From NCBI GenBank assembly GCA_947685225.1, contig CANTUV010000008.1:40173501-40237500 (forward strand): a stretch of DNA of 64,000 nucleotides, read 5' to 3'. The position numbers were made by a program, and so were the translations under genes. The notes beneath the pieces are model-generated. The model saw nothing but the letters and a program-made list of their open reading frames with translations, did no database searches and had not been told where the DNA came from. This document shows, one piece after another, positions 45,174-57,820 of this stretch (position 1 is its first letter; each line of letters begins with the position of its first letter). The stretch comes from Garcia nutans (Eukaryota > Streptophyta > Magnoliopsida > Malpighiales > Euphorbiaceae).

Positions 45174-46679
45174 CTAAACAAGCAACGAGAGCGAAAACAC
45201 AGCTAAACCTGCTAAAGACTTCTTACTCAAGGCATCAGCAACCACATTCGCCTTACCAGGATGATAATCAATCAGACAGTCGTAGTCTTTAATCAGTTCT
45301 AACCATCGCCTTTGCCGAAGATTCAACTCCTTCTGAACACCCAAATATTTCAAACTTTTGTGATCCGTATAGATAAAACATTTCTCCCCATATAAGTGGT
45401 GTCGCCAAATCTTCAAAGCAAACACTATAGCTGCCAATTCCAAATCATGAGTCAGATAATTGAGTTCATGCGGTTTTAGCTGTCGAGAAGCATAGGCTAC
45501 CACTTTACCCTCTTGCATTAAAACACATCCTAAACCATTATGTGAAGCATCACTATAAATCACATATGGTTTATCTTCCATGGGTAAAGTAAGAACAGGC
45601 GCTTGAGTCAACATCTCTTTCAACTGTTCAAAACTAGCTTGACACTGATCCATCCACACAAATCTAATTCCCTTCCGAAGAAATCTAGTGAGTGGAGTAG
45701 CTATTAAAGAAAAACCTTTCACAAATCGACGATAATAGCCTGCCAAACCCAGAAAACTTCTAACTTCAGTTACAGAATTTGGTGGACTCCAATTCAAAAT
45801 AGCTTCAAATTTACTTGGATCGACTCTTATACCCTCTGCTGAAACTATATGACCTAGAAAAGTTACTTGGTCAAGCCAAAACTCACACTTTGACAGCTTT
45901 GCATACAACTGCTTTTCTCTCAAGATCTGTAATACCATTCGCAGATGCTTGTCATGCTCCTCCTCATTACGTGAATACACCAAAATATCATCGATGAAAA
46001 CCACCACAAACTGATCCAGATAGGGCCTAAACACCCTATTCATCAAATCCATGAAAGCTGCAGGTGCATTTGTTAACCCAAAAGGCATTACTAAAAATTC
46101 ATAATGCCCATACCTGGTGCGGAAAGCTGTCTTAGAATCATCTTCAGCTCTAACCCTCAACTGATGGTACCCTGATCTCAAATCAATCTTGGAAAACACT
46201 GCTGCTCCCTTTAATTGATCAAAGAGATCATCAATTCTAGGCAAAGGATATTTATTCTTAATAGTCACTTTGTTCAATTGCCTATAATCAATGCATAACC
46301 TCATAGTACCATCCTTCTTCTTCACAAACAACACAGGAGCTCCCCAAGGAGAAACACTAGGGCGAATAAACCCTTTATCCAACAACTCCTGTAACTGCAC
46401 CTTCAACTCTCTCAATTCAGCAGGTGCCATTCGATAAGGGGTGATAGAGATGGGAGTGGTACCAGGCAATAGATCGATACCAAACTCAACCTCTCTCTCA
46501 GGGGGTAACCCTGGCAACTCCTCAGGAAACACATCTAGAAAATCTGCAATTGTGGCGATATTATCAAGTTGAGAACCCATGACTCTAGTATCCACCACAT
46601 GAGCAAGATAAGCATCACACCCTTTTCTAATCAACTTCCTAGCTGTTACAGCTGATACAAACAAGGATGCAAGTTGTCT
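45174..46679 (-). pseudogene. pol: E reverse transcriptase and RNase H
   Basis: Same frame as gag-protease. RQLASLFVSAVTARKL and DFLDVFPEELPGLPPEREVE lead to RT: KKDGTMRLCIDYRQLNKVT (about 46290), FSKIDLRSGYHQLRV, FLVMPFGLTNAPAAFMDLMN, the catalytic VVFIDDILVYSRN (about 46000), FLGHIVSAEGIRVDP and FLGLAGYYRRFVKGF. RNase H: PYVIYSDASHNGLGCVL (about 45560), YLTHDLELAAIVFALKIWRH and FIYTDHKSLKYL, with DYHPGKANVVADALS after it. All key residues look intact. A stop at 45174-45176 (TAG; probably GAG or TTG in the ancestor) ends this segment. This is the best preserved RT in the window. Confidence 0.95.
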
Positions 46680-48323
46680 CTACTCACTAGATACTATCAC
46701 ATCCCTACCATCACTGGTTCTCAAGGTGACACACTTCTTTTGACAATCCACCACAGCTCCATACTTAGACAGCCAATCCATGCCTAAGATCAAATCATAT
46801 TCTTTAAAAGGCATTTCAATCAGATCACCAAGAAACTCCTCACCTTGCACCACAACTGCACTGTCACGGTGCACCTTACTAACAACCACACTATGTCCTA
46901 AAGGATTTGTCACCAAAACATCAAATACTAAGGATTCTGTATGCAACTCAGACACAGGCAATATGGATGCACTTATGTATGAATGAGTAGATCCTGGATC
47001 AATCAAAGCAAGTACTGAAATGCCAAATAAAGAAAATGTACCCGCTATAACTGCTGAAGCATCTGGCTGCCTCTGCATCACATATACCCTCTGAGAAGAT
47101 CCGGCCTCATCTGGTCTACTACCTCTAGATGAAGATCCTCCTCTCTGACTGGACCCGGATCTACCAGCTCTACTAAAACCTCTGCCCCCTCGACCACCTC
47201 TGCTGACACTGGGTCGAGAATCTGCAGTATCAATCTGCCTATCATCTTGCATCTCCGGGCAATCTCTAATAAAATGATATGGTGACCCACATTTATAACA
47301 TACTCTGATTACACCAGTCCTCCAACAAACACCTCCACGGGGCCTGCCACAGTGAACACATACAGGTGGAGTAGACCTTTGCATCACTGGAGTCGAGGCA
47401 CTAGCTATAGAGACTGTCGATCTCGGCCTCTGCCTCTGATACTGCACTGATCTGCCTGACTGCCTCTGACTCCTACTAATCCTCAGAGCAAAACTTCCTC
47501 TACCCCTCTTTACAGATGAAGACCCTGCCTCAAACTGGGGTCTCCTTACCCTAGTCTCCTCCTCAGTAGCAACTGCGGCTATACTCTGGGCTTTCTCCAC
47601 ACTCCTAGCTACTGCAACAAGCTGAGAGAAATCCTGGTATCTAGAACTAGCCACCAGGCACATGATAGAGGGCCTCAATCCCTCCTCAAATCTTCTGCAC
47701 CGATCTATTTCATTAGAAATAATTCCCCCAGCATAACGACTCAACCGGATGTACTCAATCTCATATTCTGTCACCGTCCGGTTGTCTTGCCTCAAATTCA
47801 AAAATTCCATCTTCTTAATATCTTTATACTCTCTTGGAGTGTACTTCTGCTCAAACTCCCTCAAAAAATCACAATATGATAGTGTAGGTGGATCATCCAT
47901 AGCATGAGGGACCGTCTTGCACCAGTCATAGGCATCTTTCTGTAGGAGGGATCTGGCATAGTCAAATTTCTCATCCGAAGTGGCTTGCAACTGAATGAAT
48001 ATCCTCTGTACCTTATCCAACCACTGATCAGCCACTGCAGGATCGGTAGTGCCTAAGAAATTTTCAGCCCCATATTTTCTCAACCTGTCATAATGTCTTA
48101 CCGGCACCTGAGGCTGTGGTGGTGGTGGTGGCTGCACTGGAGCTTGTCTAAATAATTCCACCATATGCCTTAACCAACCCGGCGGAGCCTTATCTGTAGC
48201 TGATCTCTCTGGAACAGAAACAGGTGCCTCACTAACTCTCTCAACCCTAGCTCCCTCTCTACTCTCTCCTGGAGCTACACTCTCGGCACTTCCTTCTACA
48301 GTCTGACGTGAATGGGACTCCAT
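46680..48323 (-). pseudogene. gag: E gag and aspartic protease
   Basis: ATG at 48323 (MESHSRQTVEGSAESVAPGE). It comprises a Pro/Gln-rich linker (QPPPPPQPQVP), capsid core (GAENFLGTTDPAVADQWLDK, REFEQKYTPREYKDIKKMEF, EIEYIRLSRYAGGIISNEID), basic region, an extra HCGRPRGG Cys/His patch, knuckle CYKCGSPYHFIRDC (about 47260-47305), RG-rich tract, then protease with ALIDPGSTHSYISAS (about 46975-47020) and YDLILGMDWLSKYGA. 547 codons. The stop at 46680-46682 (SSE then TAG) follows the protease, so it is a disabling mutation rather than a normal gag/pol boundary; the next residues (RQLASLF) belong to the same polyprotein. Confidence 0.95.
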
Positions 48324-48472
48324 TACTACCTATATCTGCAAACACAGCAGAATATACCTCATTAAAGATCAAAGACTGCCATACCAAAACATGTATTTTA
48401 CTCAAAAACCAACTTTTAAAATCAAAATATTCTTTCTCTTGCAATTGACCTAGGTTGAGAATCTCAAACCTA
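48324..48472 (-). other. E leader
   Basis: Short leader between PBS and gag ATG. It contains TTTGCAGATATAGGTAGTA directly before the ATG, that is, two possible 3' splice acceptors (ending at 48336 and 48330). Confidence 0.6.
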
Positions 48473-48484
48473 GGCTCTGATACA
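48473..48484 (-). promoter_or_regulatory. E primer binding site (tRNA-iMet type)
   Basis: The minus strand reads TGTATCAGAGCC, nine bases after the LTR end. It is one base off the plant initiator-Met PBS TGGTATCAGAGCC. Confidence 0.82.
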
Positions 48485-48492
48485 AAAATAAT

Positions 48493-51076
48493 TGTAACAC
48501 CCCTATACCCCGTATACGTACACAGCATTCTAATACGATTGTAATATACGTATACTGAATATAGAAATGCTATGGTATACTTAACAAATAAATCATCCCT
48601 TTACAAAAACATGAACAAATTTAAATCATTTAAAAGAAGTTATAAAAGACTAAAGATAAAATGTTTACTTAAAAACAGCGGAAAATATAACAATTATTTA
48701 CAAATACTTATACATTAAAACTCAAGATTTACAAAACATAAAGTATATACATGTTTGGCAGTATATCTTCGATCTTTAAGCTTCACTATCACCACTTCAA
48801 GATCTAACCTCTACTTGGCCTAGAGGAACTCTCCGGTTCTTCCCTGTTACCTGCGCGATAAATCATAATCGCGCTAAGCCAACGGCTTAGTAGTACAAAC
48901 TACAATAATACTATGTTTTGATGCAATGCAATGTCAATATAATATGTTAAAACATTATACTCTATACATAAGGATATCACCTATCAAAGTCTTACATTGA
49001 ATCTCATTATTCATTAGTTTCATCATTCATAAGTCACATTTAAACAAAGACAAGCATGGGCCTAAAAACACTAATATGCCATTCAAATTTCAGAGTTAAT
49101 GTTTTGGTTTAATTATCACATTTATCATTATCATTATCCCAACTAGGCTTCAAGGATTTAGGTTCAACCAAGCTTCAAGGGGAACAAAGCATGCTAAGTA
49201 TCAACCCAACTTGGCTTCAAGAACCAATCCAACCTAGCTTCAAGGGTTGTAACATCTCAATTAGGCTTCAAGGACTAGACCCAACCAAGCGTCAAGGGGA
49301 GTAAAACATGTTAAACTTCAACCCAACTTGGCTTCAAGGATCAAGTCCAACCTAACTTCAAGAGATTGTTACTATAGGCATGCCACCAACAACAAAACTC
49401 TGAAAATGAATAACATATTAGACACACAATTCATTTATTATTTCATTATCATTTAATTATCATCACTTTTTCACACATGCCTCCATCATCTTATTTGAAT
49501 CATCATAGCCAATCACAATGGCTTCACATCTCATTTGAATCATCATAGCCAATCACAATGGCCTCATCTCTTATTAAGTCTCAATTCACATTATAGTACT
49601 TCATTATTCAAGTGTACATAATCAATTACATTGAACATTACCATATAGGCATACATGCCTCAATTATCTCAAATCACATTATGCAAAACATAACATTATT
49701 AATATGCATCAACAATGCATTAGATTACTTATCACATTTATATTCATATATATTAAGTCTCAAGATCATATAAAAGTATGCATTAACTTAGGGTTTGTAC
49801 TTACCTTAAGCACCACTTATATAAATCTATGCACTTCCTTTTTCAACACTTCTTCACCACTTAAATTAGGGTAAATCAACCTCTTCACAACCTAATCCAA
49901 AAGGAATAATACATATGAGATAAAATAGATAAGGCTAACTAGGGCAAATTCTACACATGACACGCTCAACAACACGGGCGTGTCCCTGACCGTGCCCTAA
50001 ACTCACAACACAAAAGCTTTGACACGCTCAGAACCACGGGCATGTCACTGATCGTGTAATACATTCTGTCTCACAGAAATATTGACACATCCAACAACAT
50101 GGGCGTGTTCATGGCCATTTCAATTCCTCACCAACACAGTAGCTATGACACGCTCAGTGACATGGGCGTGTCACTGCTCGTGCCACCCATCCAAAAATAC
50201 AGAACCATTGACATGCCTAAAACCTGGTCGTGCTCATGGGCGTGTCAGGCCAAAAATACATATTCCGGCCACAACAACACTTAATCCAACAAATCACTTC
50301 CTTTCACCCAAAATCCACTTCAACCAAACTTAACTCAACATACCCAAAAACTATAACAAACTTGCAAAAACACCAAAACAACTAAAAACATATATCAATC
50401 ACAATCATAATCATCACCACAACCCTAAACACAATCACACACTTTCTCTTCCAACCAACTTACTCTTTTCTACAATCCAAATTCAACAATCCAAAAATCA
50501 AATGAATCAAACACTCTTAAACACAACACAATCAAAACACACTCCTATGATCAACAATAATCCCTCAAACTCAAACATAACTCCAAAATCAACAAGAGAA
50601 ATCAAGAGAGAACTTACCAAAGTTGATGATACTTCACAAATTTCAACTTCTTCACTTTAATATTCCTTCAATTTGTGCTTGGATCACAAAACTCACTCTC
50701 TCTTTCTCTTGCTTTAGATGGCCGGCCAACAAAAGGAAAAAGGAAAGAAATGAAAAAGAAAATGAATAAACCAAAGTCAAATACTCCTCTCTTTAAACCT
50801 CCTCCGAGCAATTATAATATTAAATAATCCAAATTAATCTCTTCCATTCATTTTAATTTCCCATTTTCCACTAATTAACTTAATTAATTAAAATAACTAA
50901 ATATCTTCTTTCCTTGACTTCCACTTTTGACTTGTGTATATGTAGTATATATTTTCATATACACAACATATACACTCTCTCTGTAATTCTTTTCTCTTTC
51001 AAATTAACATAAACATTCAATCCAATTAAAACAACAATTATATCAAAACTTCTAGGGCATACTTTGGGATATTACA
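48493..51076 (-). repeat. E 5' LTR
   Basis: 2584 bp, the same length as the 3' LTR. It ends (plus coordinates) TTTGGGATATTACA at 51076, followed by AAACT. The largest local difference from the other LTR is a six-base patch near 49466-49471. Confidence 0.96.
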
Positions 51077-51933
51077 AAACTTTTTGGAAAACAAAGCAAC
51101 GAATTAAGGTTTTTAAACCATAGAAAAAGTGAATTGAGGTTCTAAAGTTTTTAAATTAAAAGAAAGAATGGGATGATTTAGCTACTATGAAAAAATAAAA
51201 GAAATTAAGAATTCAAACGTTCTTTCACAGGTTACACTAAAAATTGCTTCTTGGATGAACAAGGTCAAAGACAAGCTTTTTTGCCTTTGAATTGCTTGAA
51301 TTATTTTTCTGCTCTCTCAAAAAATCAGCTTGATTCAAGGTTTTCCTTCACAGTTTCGGATCCAATTTTCCTCCAAGTTTCTATCTGATTTTCTTGATTA
51401 TTTCTCCTTGATTTTTCTGTGTTGTTTAGTCCTTATTTATAGAAGTTTTATGGTTCATTCCTAATCATTCACGGAACATAATATTCATTAAGAGAAGCAA
51501 ACCGAAACCTAATTGCATTAGGTTTCGAAAAATTTGCGTCAGAAAAAATTTTGCTGGAAAAAAAAAACTACTGCAAAAAAATTGCGCTGGCAAAACAAAT
51601 TACGGCAGTTGGCTGCAGCAGGGGGCGAGGATTGGCCTGCGGGCAAAATGGCCCACAGCTATTGTCCCGCGTTCTGGTTTTCGGCGATGATTTTTTCGTA
51701 GCCGATATTTCCGTCGCCGCTTTTTTATTTTTATTTTTGTTTTTATTTTTTTGATTTTTATTTATTTATTTTTATTTTTCATTAATAAAAATTAGATACT
51801 AAAGTAAAAAATTATTTAATTAAGATAACAAAAATTATTTTGGACCAATTAAAATATATTAGAAAATATAAAAATTATTTTGGACTAAATAAAATATATC
51901 TGACCGGACTGGGTCAAAAATTAAGGGTCTACA

Positions 51934-53142
51934 CTCATATGCATACTTATTCAAACTATCTCCACTAATAGACTCTACCTACCAAGAGAGATCAACAGGT
52001 ATTGAAATGGGGTCTATAAGGGACACGGGTTAAATGAAAGCCATTGGTAGATTGGAGCCAGTGTGACACTATGGATAAACCTTCACGCTACAAACTTTTT
52101 TTGTTTTTTTTCTTGGAATTTTAGATAGTTGGGAGCATGAAAAGATAGAGCTTTGAATGTTCTCCCATCTTCTTGGCATTAATCTGGATCTTGATTGGGA
52201 CAATCATTACCTTTGCAAAAAGTTTGATACCCACATTTTATCATTTCATATTTTTCCTCTGTAGGATTGTCAAGTACAAGACTTTTAAAAACTAGATGGT
52301 CTTTTTCATTTTTCTCTGATTTTGATTGAATCTTTGGTTGGGTTGGACCAATTCAAGTCAAACAATCCTTGAAAGTCTTTTGCTGTTTTAGGCAAAAGAG
52401 AACTCGATCGGCTTTCTGAACTATTTTGGGCTTTCTTTTCTTTTCTTTTTCTTTCTTCTTTTTTCTCTTTTTTTTTCTTTTCTTTCTTCTTTTTTCATTT
52501 TTTTTCTCCTTTTTTTTTTCTATCCTTATGGTCTTGACTAGGCATTTCTTTCTTTTTTATCTTCTTGCCTCTTCACTTTGGTGATCATAAGACTTGTCAA
52601 AAGTATCACAACTCAGGCTAGGTTATCGGGGTTTACAAGCCAATAAAAAGCAAGCTAAAATCTTAAGAAGGCTCAAAGGGACAACCAGGGATTAGTATTT
52701 CATAGGGCAGATAATAACTATTGGCTCGTGAAACAATGCCTAGATCATCTCTCTCCTAAATAAGCATAGTTCAATTTCGCCTTCAAAGTTTGTCAAAGCA
52801 TGTTCTAAGACTGACTAAGACCTAGACAAAGGTAATTATGTAGGAGCCCTCTCTAAGTAAGCATACACAACTCAATGCTATAGAACAATTCTCTTACCTA
52901 GTAAAGTCATTCAAATCATGATGCATAGACATACTAATTATGAATATCAAGCTAGATTCATCATCGGTTGAACACTATAGTGCTAAAAGCCAATAAAATT
53001 ATAAATTTAATAAAAGTAATTTATTCAAATAATTTTAACTTTGGAAAACATAATTGTTCCAATAAAATACCAAAGGAAAATGAAATAAAGTGACCAACAT
53101 TTAAGCTAAAAAAGGGGGAAATTCGTTGAACAAAATTTCTCC
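51934..53142 (-). other. D non-coding region downstream of gag
   Basis: 1.2 kb between C's target duplication and the gag end. 52530-53110 is homologous to 3055-3600 in A. 52428-52525 is a pyrimidine-rich TTTCTTTTCTTTTT run (purine-rich in element sense). The rest (51939-52430) has no match elsewhere in the window and no RT, RNase H or integrase residues. The pol expected here is absent. Confidence 0.7.
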
Positions 53143-54512
53143 TTACTTCACATCTCCAACACTCCCATTTTGAAAGGACGATAAGACAGAATCTTCTTCC
53201 AATCCTCCCCCCACCATGAAAGTTGCTGGTGGTGGCACTCTGTTAAACCTTGGCAGAGGATTGTCTTTTGTGTTGGGCTTATCTAGTTCAGGTAACTTTC
53301 CGCTATCAATTAAATTTTGGATTTCATGCCTCAACCTCACACACTTGTCCGTCTCGTGTCCTTGCATTTGATGGAATTGGCAGAATGCCTTAGCATCAAA
53401 GTTAGGTGGAAGAAGCTTAGGCAAAGGACGAGGATTCAAGGGTTATAATAATCCCTTCTTTTGTAGCTTATTGAAACCCAAGATAGTGGCTTCCCCAATT
53501 CTGAAAACAGCCTTCTTCCTTCTTGGCCAGTGGCATTAACATCAATCGCCTTTTATGTGCTTTGGTTACCAGACTGGTAGTTTCCTTTCTCGTTCCTTCT
53601 TGCCAAAAAGTGGTTCTTCTCCCTTTCCCACTCTTTGATTTGCAAGCTAGCTTTCAAATGGTCTTTGAAATCCCTTTTAAGGGTGTGAGATAATCTTTCA
53701 CAACGATTAGGCAGGACTCCTCTGACTATCATTCTGATTTGGTCTGACTCATCAGGCCTCCTTTTGAGAAGTGCAGCCTTATTTCTCCATCTCTTTAAAT
53801 AATCAACAAAGTTCTCATTTGATCTTTGCCTAATGGTCTCCACCTCCATCAAGGTAACTTCCAGCTTGACATTATACCCATATTGTTGAATGAAGCCTTT
53901 ATACAACATGTCCCAATCTTTTTGGATACTTTCTTCCAAGGTATTGAACTAATTTTGCACAACAGGATCCGATGAGAGCATAAAATACCTCAAAATTTGA
54001 GCCTTAGTAGCTCGGACAGACTGCATAGCAGTGATGTACTGCTTAACAAGCAAGTGAGGATTTCATGTACCATTGTACCTAGAGAAGGAAGGCATCTTGA
54101 ACTTATAAGGGACCTCCTCATCTTGTTCGAACAACTTGTCAACCTCTGACATTTCTTTAATTTTTAGCTTCTTCTCAAATTTCTTTTCCAGATCAGTAAT
54201 CATCTTCTCAACATCAGCAGATTCAGCATTCTTTTTGATAGTTTTCTTTTCTTTCTTATCCTCTTGTTGAACTTGGTAATATTGTTCCTAGTCATCATCA
54301 TCCATAGCTTCTTTGTCTTCATCAAAGGCCACTTCGACTATCTTAGACTTTCCCTTATCTTTTGGTTTCCTTGTGTTGGTAGATACCTCAATGGCATTCC
54401 CCAAAAGTGCAGCCAGTTGGCTCCTTATAGTCTCAATTAGGACCTCCTTTAGTTCTTCCATCTTGGCATTGAGGGCGTCGTCCACAATTCTTTGAATTTG
54501 TTCGGGCCCCAT
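53143..54512 (-). pseudogene. gag: D gag (Tat/Ogre type), broken
   Basis: ATG 54512 (MGPEQIQRIVDDALNAKMEE). An acidic/lysine-rich N-terminal part runs to EAMDDDD, where a TAG (54288-54290) replaces the Trp or Gln codon of relatives. The core continues with KDWDMLYKGFIQQYGYNVKL, RSNENFVDYLKRWRNKAALL and VRGVLPNRCERLSH (53939-53553), then NPRPLPKLLPPNFDAKAFCQ, knuckle-like CQFHQMQGHETDKC, and VGGGLEEDSVLSSFQNGS. Several stops and frameshifts separate the pieces. It ends with VGDVK at 53143, the point where A gag also leaves the C-like sequence. There is no protease downstream. Confidence 0.88.
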
Positions 54513-55651
54513 TGTTCTTGGCGAGAAGGTAATTGAGTCACTGCTAGATTCTATGTCACTGGCGTAGGTGGGGTTGTCATACGCCCTTGAGCTACTGTAC
54601 TCCAGGTCTGTGAGCCAGAAAGGATTAATGATATGTTATGCAATACGTGTATGTATGTATGCATGTATGCATAAACAATAAATAAACAAAGATAATTAGG
54701 ATGTTTCTTCCAACCTTATAACTTCCACACACGAATGGCGAGTCCCTTTTCCTAGGTATATGGTCAACAAAATACTAACATGGGATATTTTGTTTTCAAA
54801 AAGTTCCCTCGGACAATTTAACCAATAGTTACATTTTCTAACATAGAAGTCCGTCCATGATAATTCCTATTAATTAAGCTTTAATCCATTGAATCTCAAC
54901 TGAAATAGCTTTTATGCTCTATTAAATTAAAGCAAGGTTAATAGGTTCTTCATAAATAGATTTCTTATTTTAGAAAAAAGTAAATAATGATTCATGTCAA
55001 AAATAAGCCCATGATTAATGATTCATGTTATAAGCTAGGCTCACAATTAATTTTTGGCTTTTTCATAATTGACCTAAATATTTGTTAGCACTTTTTAAGA
55101 AAAGGTTGCATTTTTAGATGAAAGATAATTTTGTTTGTTTGGGCCATAAGTTGTAAAAAGATTTTTGACCCATCTTAAAAGGTTTTCATGTCCAAAGACC
55201 TTCTTGAAAATTTTTACAATAATTTTAGTCTTTTAGATCTTAAAGGAAAAGAATTATTTTTGAGCTTACAATATAGGTATGTCATATTAGAAAAATAACA
55301 AACCAAATAAGCTATGATTTAAACCAAGATATATCAATCACAGTCAAACAACAAACATTTGGGGTAAAACCTAAGAAAAATAACTAGGTCAATTACATGA
55401 GCGTAAATCTTGGATTGAAAGGTTTTAGGCTCCCATAGCAAGTATATACCAAATGGTACAAGGCTATGAATGGTTATACCATGCTCGATCTCTATACCTT
55501 GAGTAAAAGTATGGTATCCCTTACATGACACAACATGGGTAACACGGGAGTCCTAACTCACACATACAATGCAATCTAAATGATGCAATGAACAATATCA
55601 TAAGAAGAAAAAATAGAATAATATAAACACCAACGGAATCAACTTCTCTTA
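54513..55651 (-). other. D leader region
   Basis: Untranslated leader, homologous to those of A and C. It contains a short ATGTATGCATGTATGC stretch near 54650-54670. No gene seen. Confidence 0.7.
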
Positions 55652-55670
55652 TCCCCAATGGAGTCGCTAC
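55652..55670 (-). promoter_or_regulatory. D primer binding site
   Basis: The minus strand reads GTAGCGACTCCATTGGGG after the LTR end. It is the same PBS class as A and C with two or three substitutions. Confidence 0.68.
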
Positions 55671-57820
55671 TGTGAGCGGGGATTTTTGCCCCCACTCCCG
55701 TGTGGAATGGTTCTTGCGACTTTGGCACTGTTAGGTTCAGGGCCTCAGAGAACACGAGCCTAAACCTAGAGAAAATGGAGTCGCCACCCGAATGGGCTAA
55801 GAAAAAGAAGGTGTGGATGATTCAATTCCTAAGGAATCCCCAACCCCCTTAATGGGTTTGAAAATTTGGGTACGTGTGGGGAAGGTGAGAATGACCCAAC
55901 ACCCCCACAACACCCGATTCATTGGAAACAGCCTCCTTTTCAGGTCTCAATATTTTAAAATTCTTAATTAATATAATATTATCCATAATACATGGAATTA
56001 TAAGAATAAATAATTACTTTATTAAATCATAATAATGTTCAAACAAAATAAATAAATGGACACCCATCCAAGGATGGAAATGTGTCCTTACATTGTCTAA
56101 AGTCTAAAACTAAATAGGACACCCACTGAAAGGTGAAAACGTGTCCTTTATATTGATCTGAAACTTGAAATAAATTAAATTACATGATGCTCACAACATG
56201 AGGTACCCAAAATATGGAAACATACCTCTTACAATTTTTCGAAACCAAAAACAAATCAATAAAAATAACCAACCATTCATTATAAATAAATTATTCATCA
56301 AAGATATAAATCAAAGATATAAATAAACCATTAATCAAAATATATAATAAACATTCTTCTAACTTGAATAAAGCAATAAAGATACAATTTTAGGTTTATG
56401 TCTCCATTTAGGGTTTCTTAAATAACATTTAGGTTTTGGTGTTTGTCAAAACTGATCAAAGTTTTAGGGTTTAAACAAGTTAAGTTACTGTGACAATTTT
56501 GTTTTAAGGGATTAAATGAAGCTACTGTGAGGTTTTATGAAAAACCTTAAGTGAGTCTGTGTATCATATTGATTAAGTAACCATGCAATAGAAAACAAAT
56601 AAATATCCTAAGCCAACAAGTCACTGGATCTAGTTTGTATGATTTAGCAAAACAATAACAGTATCCTATACTCCATATAAACTAGCATGAATTGATTTTA
56701 AAAGAAATAGCCTACTGGAACTTTAATCAAATGAAGAACAAATTTATTCCATGTTTAAAACAATCAAAACATATTGTATTTACTTAATTTAGAGTGTACC
56801 GTCATTTGTTGGCTCCACCAAAATCGTTGGATAAAAATTATGGGTGAGCTTTACCAAGACAGTGAGTGCACTACCTTTGTCGAATTTGTGTGTTGCTGAA
56901 CTTCTTTGTCTATCCTTTTCTGTTTCCTTTATTGATGAAGCTTGATGGGGTTTATTCATTGATGAAGGTTGATCACTGAGCTTTTCCAGATTCTCAGCGG
57001 CCAGCCAAAGTTCCAAAGTCCCTTGTCTCCTAAAAATTCTAAAAATCCAGTCTCTAAATCAAATCTTCCTAAAAAGTTCAAAAAATAAAAGTCCCTGAAT
57101 AATTCTTTTAGTGTGTTATTTATAGGCAATTCAATGAAAAAAACCTAGCATGTTAAGGAAAATCAAAATCTATTAAGAAAAATATTAAAAATCAAGCTAA
57201 ATAAGGATTTGTCAAAATTGGTCATAGGTGCGGGCTACTGGCCAATTGCTGAGCAAGGAACGGGCTGGGCGAGATGTGCTAGCACGAGAGCAACAAGGAT
57301 TGGCATGGAGGCTTGCTGGACACTGCTGGCGAGCATGGGCCAACTGCTACGAGGTAGGGCCTGCGAGCTGCGGGCTGCGGGAGTGTGGCGAATTGCTGGG
57401 CGTTGGGCATTGTTGTGAGTGGCGAACTGGGGCGCAGCGATTTCATTACCGAGAGGATTTTTTAGGTCGAGAGGATTTCATCGTAGCGATTTCAACAAGG
57501 ATTGTCATGCAGCACTGCAGCGCGTTGCTCGCCTATCCGTCCGGATTTTTATTTTTTATCTTTTTTCAATTTTTTATTTTTATTATTCAAAATAAATATT
57601 ATATTATTGAAAATAATAATAATAATAATAAATAAAATAAATATTATATAATTAATTATATTATTAAAAATAAATAAAAATAAAATAATTATTAAAAAAT
57701 AAATAATTATTATATTATTAAAATAAATAATGAATATTAAAGTAAATAATAAACACCACAAATTATTTCGGACTGTTTTGAAATATCAGACTGGACTTGG
57801 TAAAAAATTAAGGGTCTAAA
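55671..57820 (-). repeat. D 5' LTR
   Basis: 2150 bp, TGTGAGCGGGG to GGGTCTAAA (terminal CA mutated to AA), followed by AGCGG of K gag. The GC-rich block 57220-57540 is shared with B and the D 3' LTR. Its short plus-strand frames (57209-57635) are not conserved as proteins. Confidence 0.9.

Larger units (their letters stand above)
41039..51076 (-). mobile_element. E: near-complete Tekay/Del-type chromovirus
   Basis: 10,038 bp with perfect target duplication AAACT (41034-41038, 51077-51081). LTRs are both 2584 bp (41039-43622, 48493-51076), with about 46 substitutions by hand count (1.8%) and two one-base indels, so this is the youngest insertion measured here. PBS, polypurine tract, gag, protease, RT, RNase H, integrase and chromodomain are all present in one minus-strand frame (48323 to 43668), interrupted by only four stop codons and no frameshift that I can find. 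Confidence 0.97.
33497..51933 (-). mobile_element. C: Tat/Ogre-like element with gag, protease and RT
   Basis: TGTGAGCGGGG at 33497 to GGGTCTACA at 51933, with perfect target duplication CTCAT (33492-33496, 51934-51938). Minus-strand order: 5' LTR 39653-51933 (split by E), PBS 39633-39652, leader, gag, protease plus G-patch-like motif, RT, partial RNase H, then a rearranged 3' LTR. Integrase is missing: RNase H joins LTR sequence at about 34272. Without E it is about 8.4 kb. It is the only Tat copy here with pol. Confidence 0.93.
39653..51933 (-). repeat. C 5' LTR, split by chromovirus E
   Basis: 39653-41038 plus 51082-51933, about 2238 bp when E and one AAACT are removed. It has the same layout as the A 5' LTR. 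The GC-rich palindrome region is reduced to a short remnant near 51620-51670. A T-rich tract lies at 51718-51780. Confidence 0.92.
24553..57820 (-). mobile_element. D: Tat/Ogre-like element with antisense PMD gene
   Basis: Minus-strand order: 5' LTR 55671-57820, PBS, leader, gag 53143-54512, non-coding region, antisense PMD pseudogene, tandem array, polypurine tract, truncated 3' LTR. Continuity of the internal region is supported by the perfect target duplications of its two guests: TGACA around solo LTR G (28677-28681, 33362-33366) and CTCAT around element C (33492-33496, 51934-51938). Without guests it is about 10.1 kb. No pol is seen. The right end abuts K gag at AGCGG (57821); the left end is lost at the 24552 junction, so its own duplication cannot be tested. 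Confidence 0.85.

Noticed and set aside
50082..50333. 83-residue frame over the palindrome array in the E LTR
   Set aside because: The open frame follows from the roughly 60-bp repeat unit (MTHP..TWACSW style repeats); the other LTR copy is broken at the same place.
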